Assembly (NCBI GenBank): GCA_030544185.1
Contig: JAUNRO010000232.1
Location: 1 to 5,296, forward strand
Length of the DNA: 5,296 bases
Direction of reading: 5' to 3'
Source: Propionibacteriaceae bacterium
GTDB lineage: Bacteria > Actinomycetota > Actinomycetes > Propionibacteriales > Propionibacteriaceae
The stretch's first letter is position 1. Each line of letters begins with the position of its first letter. The notes below the pieces were generated by a model. It was not told the origin of the DNA. It searched no databases and saw only the letters and a program-made list of their open reading frames with translations. Positions 1-5,296 of this stretch are shown here, piece after piece. Both the position numbers and the translations under genes were made by a program.

Positions 1-374
1 CCAGCGAGGAGATCGGCAACCCGATCGACCGCCGGGCCCGGGGATGGCTGGAGGATGCGGGTTATCGCAGCTCCGACCATCGCGCGCACCGGATCACCGC
101 CGCGGAGATCGATGCGGCGGACCTGGTCGTGGCGATGGAGGAACTCCACGCCGATCGCATGCGCCGCATGCGCCCGGCGCGCACCGACCACATCCGGCTG
201 CTCACCAGCTTCGATCCAAACGCCACGCCGGGCTCGGGGGTGCCTGATCCGTGGTACGGGGATTATTCGGGCTTCGGCGACACCTTGGCCAGCCTGGAAG
301 CAGCGATGCCGGCACTGATGGAGGAGATCGCACGGCTGCGGTCCGAGACCGTGTCTGTTTCGCATTCGGAATAA
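1..374 (+). CDS. Low-molecular-weight protein-tyrosine (or arginine) phosphatase, 3' part only
   Basis: This gene is cut by the left window edge. The reading frame enters at base 3, and 123 codons precede the TAA at 372-374. The visible protein has the conserved second half of the LMW-PTP fold: [12 protein letters not shown], then HRAHRIT and ADLVVAMEE, then VPDPWYG. In this family the Asp of the D-P-(Y/W)-Y-G loop is the general acid that protonates the leaving group; here it is codon 246-248. The nucleophile loop (C-X5-R-S) belongs to the N-terminal ~40-45 residues and lies off the window. Family members are about 150-170 residues, so the visible part is roughly three quarters. They are cytosolic enzymes that remove phosphate from tyrosine, or from arginine in the YwlE branch; the deciding residue is in the missing loop. 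The gene ends 19 bases before the response regulator, so co-transcription is possible. The family call is firm; the substrate is unknown. Confidence 0.9.
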   Translation, partial: SEEIGNPIDRRARGWLEDAGYRSSDHRAHRITAAEIDAADLVVAMEELHADRMRRMRPARTDHIRLLTSFDPNATPGSGVPDPWYGDYSGFGDTLASLEAAMPALMEEIARLRSETVSVSHSE

Positions 375-400
375 ACCCAGATCTGATGAAAGAATGAGGC
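351..400 (+). promoter_or_regulatory. Low-GC patch, possible promoter region for the response regulator
   Basis: By my count this 50-base stretch is about 44% G+C, in a window that is otherwise mostly far richer in GC. It spans the last codons of the phosphatase gene, the 19-base gap and the first codons of the regulator. It includes an AATAAA-like stretch near 370-375 that could act as a -10 element. I find no convincing -35 partner at normal spacing, and I cannot recognise an MprA-type operator with confidence. The gap alone is too short for a full promoter, so any promoter here would overlap the phosphatase coding end. This is base composition only, hence the low confidence. Confidence 0.25.
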
Positions 401-1098
401 CCATGCACATCCTCGTGGTTGACGACGACCAGGCGGTTCGGGATTCGCTCGCCCGGTCATTGCAGTACAGCGGCTATGAGGTGTCGACCGCGACAGACGG
501 TGTCGAGGCGCTCGCCAAGCTGGCGGCATCGCGGCCCGACGCCGTGATCATGGACGTGATGATGCCGCGGCTGGACGGTCTCGAGACCACCCGCATGTTG
601 CGGGCGAATGGCAACGACGTGCCGATCCTGGTGCTCACCGCCCGCGATTCGGTGGACGACCGGGTGGACGGCCTGGACGCGGGGGGCGATGACTACATGG
701 CGAAGCCCTTCGCCCTCGATGAGTTGCTGGCGCGGATCCGCGCCCTCGTCCGGCGCGCCGGCGCCAGCGGCGACTCGGAGGAGAACCAGAACGAGGCCCT
801 GGTCTTCGCAGAGTTGAGCCTGAACCCTCAGACCCGTGAGGTGATCCGGGGCAGCCGGCACATCAGCCTCACCCGCACCGAGTTCGCCCTGCTGCAGACG
901 TTCATGCAGAACCCGCGGCGTGTGCTCGAGCGGGGCTGGCTGCTCAACGAGGTCTGGGGCTTCGACTTCCCCACCACCGCGAATTCGCTTGAGGTCTATA
1001 TCGGCTATCTGCGCCGCAAGACCGAGGCGGAAGGTGAGTCGCGCCTGATCCACACCGTCCGCGGTGTGGGTTATGTCCTGCGCGAGACCGCCCCGTGA
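394..1098 (+). CDS. mprA: OmpR/PhoB-family response regulator, MprA-like
   Basis: This is a cytosolic DNA-binding regulator, phosphorylated by its partner kinase encoded directly downstream. The 234-residue length is typical of the family. The receiver domain (about residues 4-120) shows the acidic cluster DDD at 10-12, the phosphoacceptor Asp54 in [10 protein letters not shown] (codon 553-555), Thr82 in VLTARDS and the conserved Lys104 in AKPF. The C-terminal winged-helix domain (about 137-232) contains [37 protein letters not shown] and [12 protein letters not shown]. Many of these strings closely match what I know of Mycobacterium tuberculosis MprA, which controls envelope-stress genes, including sigE/sigB, with MprB. 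An ATG at 403 gives MHILVVDDD, nearer the usual N-terminus, with weak purine-rich sequence upstream; either start is plausible. One small deviation is Gly98 where the family usually has Ala before DDY. The family is certain; the MprA orthology is inferred from recalled similarity and the paired kinase. Confidence 0.95.
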   Translation: MRPMHILVVDDDQAVRDSLARSLQYSGYEVSTATDGVEALAKLAASRPDAVIMDVMMPRLDGLETTRMLRANGNDVPILVLTARDSVDDRVDGLDAGGDDYMAKPFALDELLARIRALVRRAGASGDSEENQNEALVFAELSLNPQTREVIRGSRHISLTRTEFALLQTFMQNPRRVLERGWLLNEVWGFDFPTTANSLEVYIGYLRRKTEAEGESRLIHTVRGVGYVLRETAP

Positions 1099-2513
1099 TC
1101 CAGCGACTCCGCTGGTTCCTGCGCAAGCCGTTCCTGCAACGGCGGATCGGGTTCCTCACCGGAGTCGCTGTGGCGGTCGCGGTCGCGGTCACGGGCCTCG
1201 CGGGGTTCCTGACGGCCCAGCGATCCCTTTATGACCAGATCGATCGGGACCTGCTCCAGGTGGCCACGCAAACCGCGGACACGATCGGTCAGAACATCGA
1301 GTCGGTCAACTACATCACCGAGCAGTCGCTGCGACCGGCGAACCTCACGATCGTTCTGCTCCGCTCCGACGGCTACACGGTGCGCGTGCCCGGGCAGCGC
1401 ACCACCCTGGAAGTCGGCGACACCGAGCTGGCACTGGCTCGCCTGCAGGAGCGCTCGTCCAAACGCACGGGCCGGTCCAGCGAGGGCGAGCGCTATCGCA
1501 TCGTGGCGGTGCCCGCCCCGCAGCTGGATGGGAAGTATGCCCTGGTGATCGGCCGGCCGCTCGCGCCCACCGAGGAGACCCTGCGGAATCTCCGGCTGGC
1601 GCTGCTGCTGGTCGGCTCGATCGGCGCGGCATTGGGCGCTGTCATCGGCACCCTGATTGCCCGCTCGGCGATGCGGCCCGTCCGCGAGCTCACCCGACGC
1701 GTGACGCTGGTCACCCAGACCGACTCGCTCGACGCGATCGAGGTCGAGGGTGATGACGAGGTCTCCCAGCTCACGCGCTCGTTCAACACCATGCTCTATT
1801 CCCTCGCGTCCTCCCGCGCGCGACAGAACCGGCTCATCGCCGATGCCAGCCATGAGCTGCGCACCCCCCTCACGTCGCTGCGCACGAACATCGAGCTGTT
1901 GGTCGCCGACGAGAAGTCCGGCATGCTGCCCGCCGGTGCCCGCCGCGAGATCCTGAGCGATATCGCTGCCCAGCTCGCCGAATTCACGTCGCTGATCAGC
2001 GACCTCGTCCAGCTCACCCGTGACGCCGAGGGCGCCCCCCGGGGCCCGCTCGACCTCAAGGATGTCGTCACCAACGCGATCGAGCGAGCCCGCCGTCGCG
2101 GGCCCGGCATCGACTTCGACGTGCGGCTCACTTCCCGCTATCTCGTGGGCGAGTCCGATCAGCTCGAGCGCGCGATCACCAACCTGCTCGACAACGCCGT
2201 CAAATTCTCCCCACCGGACGGCACCATCCGCGTGGTCCTGGACGGCGAGCACCTGCGCATCTCCGACCAGGGCCCCGGCATCGCCGAGGACGACCTGCCG
2301 CATATCTTCGACCGGTTCTATCGCTCGGAGAAGGCCCGCAACACCCCGGGCACCGGGCTCGGCCTGTCGATCGTCGCCCAGACGGTGATGCGCCACCACG
2401 GCTGGGTGCGAGCATCGCGCTCCACCGAGGGCGGCGCGGAGTTCACGGTCTGGCTGCCCGGCCACGACACGATCGAGGATCTCCACGCCGATCCCCGGAT
2501 GGCGACCGGCTGA
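1095..2513 (+). CDS. mprB: Sensor histidine kinase, MprB-like
   Basis: This is a membrane sensor kinase and partner of the upstream regulator. The GTG start at 1095 overlaps the regulator's TGA (GTGA), which implies translational coupling. The 472-residue protein has, in order: a basic N-terminus; membrane segment 1 at about 18-41, rich in Val and Ala; an extracytoplasmic sensor region at about 42-164; membrane segment 2 at about 165-189; a HAMP linker at about 190-243; a dimerisation/phosphoacceptor domain with His253 in [15 protein letters not shown] (codon 1851-1853); and an ATPase domain with N box NLLDNAVKF (363-371), G1 box DQGPGI (391-396), F box FDRFYR (405-410) and G2 box GTGLGL (419-424). 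All residues expected for kinase activity are present. The H-box surroundings closely resemble mycobacterial MprB, which I recall as about 500 residues. In mycobacteria MprB responds to envelope stress; the stimulus here is unknown, and the sensor region shows no motif I recognise. Confidence 0.95.
   Translation: MIQRLRWFLRKPFLQRRIGFLTGVAVAVAVAVTGLAGFLTAQRSLYDQIDRDLLQVATQTADTIGQNIESVNYITEQSLRPANLTIVLLRSDGYTVRVPGQRTTLEVGDTELALARLQERSSKRTGRSSEGERYRIVAVPAPQLDGKYALVIGRPLAPTEETLRNLRLALLLVGSIGAALGAVIGTLIARSAMRPVRELTRRVTLVTQTDSLDAIEVEGDDEVSQLTRSFNTMLYSLASSRARQNRLIADASHELRTPLTSLRTNIELLVADEKSGMLPAGARREILSDIAAQLAEFTSLISDLVQLTRDAEGAPRGPLDLKDVVTNAIERARRRGPGIDFDVRLTSRYLVGESDQLERAITNLLDNAVKFSPPDGTIRVVLDGEHLRISDQGPGIAEDDLPHIFDRFYRSEKARNTPGTGLGLSIVAQTVMRHHGWVRASRSTEGGAEFTVWLPGHDTIEDLHADPRMATG
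1173..1190 (+). repeat. Three perfect tandem copies of a GCGGTC hexamer inside the kinase gene
   Basis: Bases 1173-1178, 1179-1184 and 1185-1190 are identical hexamers. They encode Ala-Val three times (residues 27-32) within the first membrane segment of the histidine kinase. Gain or loss of a unit would keep the frame and change the membrane helix by two residues. It may simply reflect Ala/Val codon preference in a hydrophobic helix. Confidence 0.75.
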
Positions 2514-2594
2514 ACAGGCAGCACCCCTTGCGGCGGCCGCCACCGTGGCCCATCATGGCGCGAGGCCCTGACTCCCACGGGAAGAGGATCGCGC
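2514..2594 (+). promoter_or_regulatory. 81-base gap between kinase and arcA, probable arcA leader
   Basis: This is the longest non-coding stretch in the window and the likeliest place for an arcA-specific promoter, but I cannot pick out credible -10/-35 hexamers or an arginine-repressor box. It holds a perfect 10-base palindrome (GGCGGCCGCC, 2532-2541) and weak 6-base inverted arms CCGTGG (2544-2549) and CCACGG (2575-2580). Neither is followed by a T run, so there is no recognisable intrinsic terminator after the kinase gene. Read-through from the two-component operon into arcA therefore remains possible. Confidence 0.3.
2581..2588 (+). promoter_or_regulatory. Ribosome binding site of arcA
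   Basis: The purine-rich GAAGAGGA lies six bases before the ATG at 2595, a good Shine-Dalgarno match at normal spacing. It supports this start. The ATG at 2554 is out of frame with arcA. Confidence 0.65.
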
Positions 2595-3806
2595 ATGGTG
2601 GACTCGGAGGTCGGCCGGCTGCGGACCGTGCTCGTGCATCGTCCCGGTCGAGAGCTGCAACGGTTGACCCCGCGCAACAGCGACCGGCTGTTGTTCGACG
2701 GGGTGCCCTGGGTCGCCCGCGCCCAGGAGGAGCACGATGCCTTCGTGGCCACGCTGCGCGCCCGAGGCGTGGAGGTGCTTCACCTCACCGACCTGCTCGC
2801 CGAGACCCTGACCGATCCGACGGCGCGGAACCAGATCATCGAATCGACGCTCGGCTCGCTGCACCTGGGCGAGACCCTGCGCCGCTATCTGTCCACCGCC
2901 CTCGGCGAGGCGACGCCCGCAGAGCTCACCGACCACCTGGTGGCCGGGATCCGCAACGACGAGGTCCGCGGCGGGCAGGGCCTGGTCACCGCGTTGCTGG
3001 CGCCGCACGACTTCCTGGTCGATCCGCTGCCCAACCTGCTGTTCACCCGCGACTCGTCGGTGTGGATCGGCGACCGGGTCGCGGTGACCTCGCTGGCGAT
3101 GCCGGCCCGGGCCCGCGAGCCTCAGCTCACCGAGCTGATCTGGACCCATCACCCCCGGTTCCGCGGCACGCCGCGCCTGCACGGCTCGCAGATGGAGCAC
3201 GTCGAGGGCGGCGACGTCCTGCTGCTCGCCCCCGGCGTCATCGCGGTCGGGGTGGGCGAGCGCAGCACTCCCGCGGGCGCCGAGCGGATCGCCCGCCGGG
3301 TGTTCGCGGAGGGACTCGCGCGGACCGTGCTCGTGGTTCCTGTCGATCAGAGCCGGGCGACGATGCACCTCGACACCGTGCTGACGATGGTCGACACCGA
3401 CACCGTCGTCATGTATCCGAATATCGCCGACCACCTCCAGGCCTGGACCGTCACGCCGTCCGCAGAGCGCGACGCCGATGGCCATCCCGAGCTGGTCGTC
3501 CAGGGACCGAAGCCGTTCGCGGTCGCCGCCGGCCGCGCCCTGGGGCTGGACCGGCTCAAGGTCATCGCGACGGGCACCGATCCGGTGATCGCCGAACGGG
3601 AGCAATGGGACGACGGCAACAACACGCTCGCCCTGGCCCCGCGCGTCGCGGTGGCGTACGAACGCAATTCCGTCACCAATGCCCGCCTCGCCAAGGCCGG
3701 CATCGAGGTCATCCCGATCGCGGGCTCCGAGCTGGGCACCGGCCGCGGCGGTCCGCGGTGCATGTCGTGTCCGATCGCGCGCGATCCCCTGTCGCCGCCG
3801 CGCTGA
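2595..3806 (+). CDS. arcA: Arginine deiminase
   Basis: This cytosolic enzyme hydrolyses L-arginine to L-citrulline and ammonia, the first step of the arginine deiminase pathway, used elsewhere for ATP gain and acid tolerance. The protein is 403 residues, close to the family's usual ~400-420, and starts with the typical [18 protein letters not shown]. The guanidino-group fold motifs are complete: LLFDG (32-36), FTRDSS with Asp153, EGGD with Glu204, MHLD with His258 and Asp260, WDDGNN (338-343), and the C-terminal GGPRCMSCP with the nucleophile Cys389 (codon 3759-3761). By comparison with Pseudomonas ArcA these supply the Cys-His-Glu centre and the two substrate-binding Asp residues. The end, CPIARDP plus a short tail, is also normal. 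It lies 81 bases after the kinase gene in the same direction and converges with the glycosylase gene. No arcB, arcC or arcD is present in the window, so the fate of citrulline cannot be read here. Confidence 0.97.
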   Translation: MVDSEVGRLRTVLVHRPGRELQRLTPRNSDRLLFDGVPWVARAQEEHDAFVATLRARGVEVLHLTDLLAETLTDPTARNQIIESTLGSLHLGETLRRYLSTALGEATPAELTDHLVAGIRNDEVRGGQGLVTALLAPHDFLVDPLPNLLFTRDSSVWIGDRVAVTSLAMPARAREPQLTELIWTHHPRFRGTPRLHGSQMEHVEGGDVLLLAPGVIAVGVGERSTPAGAERIARRVFAEGLARTVLVVPVDQSRATMHLDTVLTMVDTDTVVMYPNIADHLQAWTVTPSAERDADGHPELVVQGPKPFAVAAGRALGLDRLKVIATGTDPVIAEREQWDDGNNTLALAPRVAVAYERNSVTNARLAKAGIEVIPIAGSELGTGRGGPRCMSCPIARDPLSPPR

Positions 3807-4718
3807 CTACCGGGGCAGGTGGGTCGGCAGCGTACGCCGCGGCCCGCGCCGCTCGGGCCTGATCCCGGTCAGTTCGACGAGTTGCTGCACGCGATAGCGA
3901 TGGCCCCGATAGGGCTCCAGCAGTTCCCGCGCGGCGTCATTGTCCAGCGCCTCCCCCACCAGGGCGAGGGTGATCATCCCGGGCACGTGATAGTCGCCGT
4001 CGCTCCACGCGTCCGGGTCCCCGTGGGCGCGCTGGCGGACCTCGGCGGACGTCCAGGGCCCGATTCCGGGCACCGACCGCAGGCGGCGATCGGCTTCCTC
4101 GCCGGGTACGCCCAGGGTGCGCTCCAGGGCGCTCGCGCGGCGGGCGGCGCCCACCACGGTGCGGGAGCGGGCCTGCTCGACCCCCGCCGTGATCCACTCC
4201 CAGGACGGGATCCTCGCCCAGGTCTCGGGAGCGGGCGGGCAGAGCAGGCCGGACGCGGGGTGACCCGGCTCCTGGGCCGGGCCGGGCGCCGGCGTGCCAT
4301 AGCGGCGGACCAGGCGACGGAATGCCCCGAAGGCCTCGGTGCCGGTCACCCGTTGTTCGATGATGGCGGGCGCGACGGCCTCCCAGACGGCGCCCGTCCG
4401 CCCCACGCGCAGACCGGGAAGGCGGCGGAGGGCCTCGGCGAGCACCGGATGGGTGGGCCGGAAGGGCTCGTGGTCGTCGGCGCCGAGCAGCGCCGGCACC
4501 TGCTCGAGGGCCCAATCGGCGCCGGCGCCCCAGGCGGTGGCGAGGTTCTCGGGGCCCTCGTCCAGTTGGAGCAGCGCCGGGCCCGCCGGGGTGAGCACGG
4601 CGCGGAACCACGTGCGCCCGAGATGGCGATGGGTCGGATCGCCCGGGCCGCGCCGGAGCCGGGCGAGGAAGGGCCGAAGCGGCCGGGCGCCGAGGCGGCG
4701 GACGCCGGTCACGGCCAC
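3807..4718 (-). CDS. DNA-3-methyladenine glycosylase II-like (AlkA-type HhH-GPD) protein
   Basis: This is a predicted base-excision repair enzyme that would release alkylated bases such as 3-methyladenine from DNA. The 303-residue protein has an N-terminal region with LRRGPGDPTHR and TPAGPALLQL, as in actinobacterial AlkA-like proteins. A helical region follows (AIIEQRVTGTEAF, 118-130), then a Pro/Gly-rich linker (about 141-165), then IPSWEW (170-175). The helix-hairpin-helix motif is at 213-223 (VPGIGPWT), and the catalytic Asp is most likely Asp242 in GDYHVP (codon 3993-3995), matching the DDY position of AlkA. No iron-sulfur Cys cluster is seen, which argues against an EndoIII/MutY-type enzyme. 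The start is a GTG at 4718; a second in-frame GTG at 4712 forms a GTGA overlap with the stop of the upstream DUF3152 gene, and weak GGAA purines precede both. The TAG stop at 3807-3809 directly abuts the arcA stop. The family is well supported; substrate range is inferred. Confidence 0.9.
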   Translation of the reverse strand: MAVTGVRRLGARPLRPFLARLRRGPGDPTHRHLGRTWFRAVLTPAGPALLQLDEGPENLATAWGAGADWALEQVPALLGADDHEPFRPTHPVLAEALRRLPGLRVGRTGAVWEAVAPAIIEQRVTGTEAFGAFRRLVRRYGTPAPGPAQEPGHPASGLLCPPAPETWARIPSWEWITAGVEQARSRTVVGAARRASALERTLGVPGEEADRRLRSVPGIGPWTSAEVRQRAHGDPDAWSDGDYHVPGMITLALVGEALDNDAARELLEPYRGHRYRVQQLVELTGIRPERRGPRRTLPTHLPR

Positions 4719-5296
4719 GGATTCCGCGCGCAGCCCTGGAGTCCCTTGGTCTGTTGCATCATCACCGGCGCGGGTTTGCCCGGGCCGGGGCAGTCGACGT
4801 GGCCGAGGCCGAGATAGTGGCCGACCTCGTGGTTGACCAGATAGGTGCGATAACCGTCGAGGTCGTCGCCATAGTCGGGAACGCCGAACTCCCAGCGCAC
4901 GCCGTTGAGGTTGACGGCATTGCCGATCGAGCAGCTCACCTGCCCGAGCGTGCGCAACGGCTGGCAGCGCTTGTCGGTGGTTGCCGGGGTGAGGACGCGG
5001 ATGACCAGGTCGTGCCCACCCTCGCCGACGAACTTGAACCGCACGCGCTGCTTGGCCGGCCAGGACCGCTCGTCCTGCAGGATGTCAGCGATCACCGCGG
5101 CGGTCTCGTCGGGATCCCCCGGCATCTCGCTCTCCACCTCAACGCGCACCCGGACCGTGCGCCCGGTCTGCTCGACCGGGGCCTCGCGGTCCAGGTACTC
5201 GCCGGCGAAGATGTCCCACATCGCCTTCGAGTTGACCTCGCCGCCCTCGGTGTCGGTGACCGACTGCACGACCGACGAGAAGTCGACCTGCATTGA
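4709..5296 (-). CDS. DUF3152 family, putative secreted zinc metalloprotease, 5' end off the window
   Basis: The frame is open to the window edge (codon TCA at 5294-5296), so the true start and any signal peptide lie beyond it. An ATG at 5293 exists but is probably internal. The visible ~195 residues (numbered from that ATG) match the pattern I know for actinobacterial DUF3152. They contain ILQDERSW (71-78), then a GVRW strand, then VNHEVGHYLGLGH (153-165) and PVMMQQTKGLQGC (177-188), ending at NPWP. HEVGHYLGLGH is a textbook HExxHxxGxxH zinc motif (His155, Glu156, His159, His165; bases 4799-4831), and Met178/179 could form a met-turn. Four cysteines (110, 121, 168, 188) could make two disulfides, fitting an exported protein. 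The family is usually an exported or lipid-anchored protein of unknown substrate; protease activity is predicted from the motif only. Its TGA at 4709-4711 lies inside the start of the glycosylase gene, suggesting coupled translation. Confidence 0.88.
   Translation of the reverse strand, partial: SMQVDFSSVVQSVTDTEGGEVNSKAMWDIFAGEYLDREAPVEQTGRTVRVRVEVESEMPGDPDETAAVIADILQDERSWPAKQRVRFKFVGEGGHDLVIRVLTPATTDKRCQPLRTLGQVSCSIGNAVNLNGVRWEFGVPDYGDDLDGYRTYLVNHEVGHYLGLGHVDCPGPGKPAPVMMQQTKGLQGCARNPWP

Noticed and set aside
457..1053. 198-codon open frame on the - strand opposite the response regulator
   Set aside because: It is a shadow of a well-defined regulator gene and has no recognisable domain.
2532..2541. 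Perfect palindrome GGCGGCCGCC after the kinase gene as a terminator or operator
   Set aside because: It has no loop and no T run after it, and such short GC palindromes arise easily by chance at this composition.
1071..2543. 490-codon open frame on the - strand opposite the histidine kinase
   Set aside because: It is an antisense shadow caused by GC-rich codons. Its translation has no recognisable domain, while the + strand encodes a complete kinase with every motif.
2553..3605. 350-codon open frame on the - strand opposite arcA
   Set aside because: It mirrors a full-length arginine deiminase gene, has low-complexity composition and no recognisable domain.
2528..3862. 444-codon open frame on the + strand in another frame across arcA
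   Set aside because: The translation is dominated by Arg, Ala, Pro and Gly, typical of an out-of-frame reading of GC-rich coding DNA.
3819..4817. 332-codon open frame on the + strand opposite the glycosylase gene
   Set aside because: It is a Gly/Ala/Arg-rich shadow frame with no domain, and it crosses the glycosylase/DUF3152 boundary.
4754..5296. Open frame on the + strand opposite the DUF3152 gene
   Set aside because: The - strand carries the conserved zinc motif and family pattern; this frame shows no recognisable domain.
1..5296. tRNA or rRNA genes, CRISPR array, insertion sequence, toxin-antitoxin or phage defence genes
   Set aside because: No cloverleaf, regularly spaced repeats, transposase motifs or defence-type domains were seen on either strand; nearly all the sequence is taken up by the five genes described.

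Overview
The window reads as an ordinary chromosomal stretch of a high-GC Gram-positive (actinobacterial) genome. The evidence is very GC-rich coding sequence with G/C-dominated third positions, GTG starts, tight overlaps, and products of actinobacterial type: an MprA/MprB-like two-component pair, a DUF3152 secreted metalloprotease-like protein, and an actinobacterial-style AlkA-like glycosylase. No narrower taxon can be fixed from the sequence alone. Coding density is close to 100%, and no RNA gene, mobile element or CRISPR array is visible.

Left part, + strand (1-2513): the 3' end of a low-molecular-weight protein phosphatase gene is followed after 19 bases by an OmpR-class response regulator. 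Its stop codon overlaps the GTG start of a membrane sensor histidine kinase by 4 bases. Both regulator and kinase closely resemble mycobacterial MprA/MprB, a cell-envelope stress system. A low-GC patch across the phosphatase/regulator junction may hold a promoter for the pair.

Centre, + strand (2514-3806): after an 81-base gap, a complete arginine deiminase gene (arcA) carries all expected catalytic residues. It converts arginine to citrulline and ammonia. No ornithine carbamoyltransferase, carbamate kinase or arginine/ornithine antiporter gene lies next to it in this window.

Right part, - strand (3807-5296): a DUF3152 protein, cut at its 5' end by the window edge and bearing a metzincin-like zinc motif, is followed by a DNA-3-methyladenine glycosylase-like gene that overlaps its end. 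The glycosylase converges on arcA with the two stop codons directly abutting (TGA 3804-3806, TAG 3807-3809), so there is no intergenic DNA.

I see no convincing previously undescribed system. The points worth a second look are modest: the phosphatase/two-component/arginine deiminase neighbourhood, the apparently lone arcA, the overlap of a probably exported protease-like gene with a DNA repair gene, the zero-spacing convergent junction, and an in-frame hexamer repeat in the kinase's first membrane segment.
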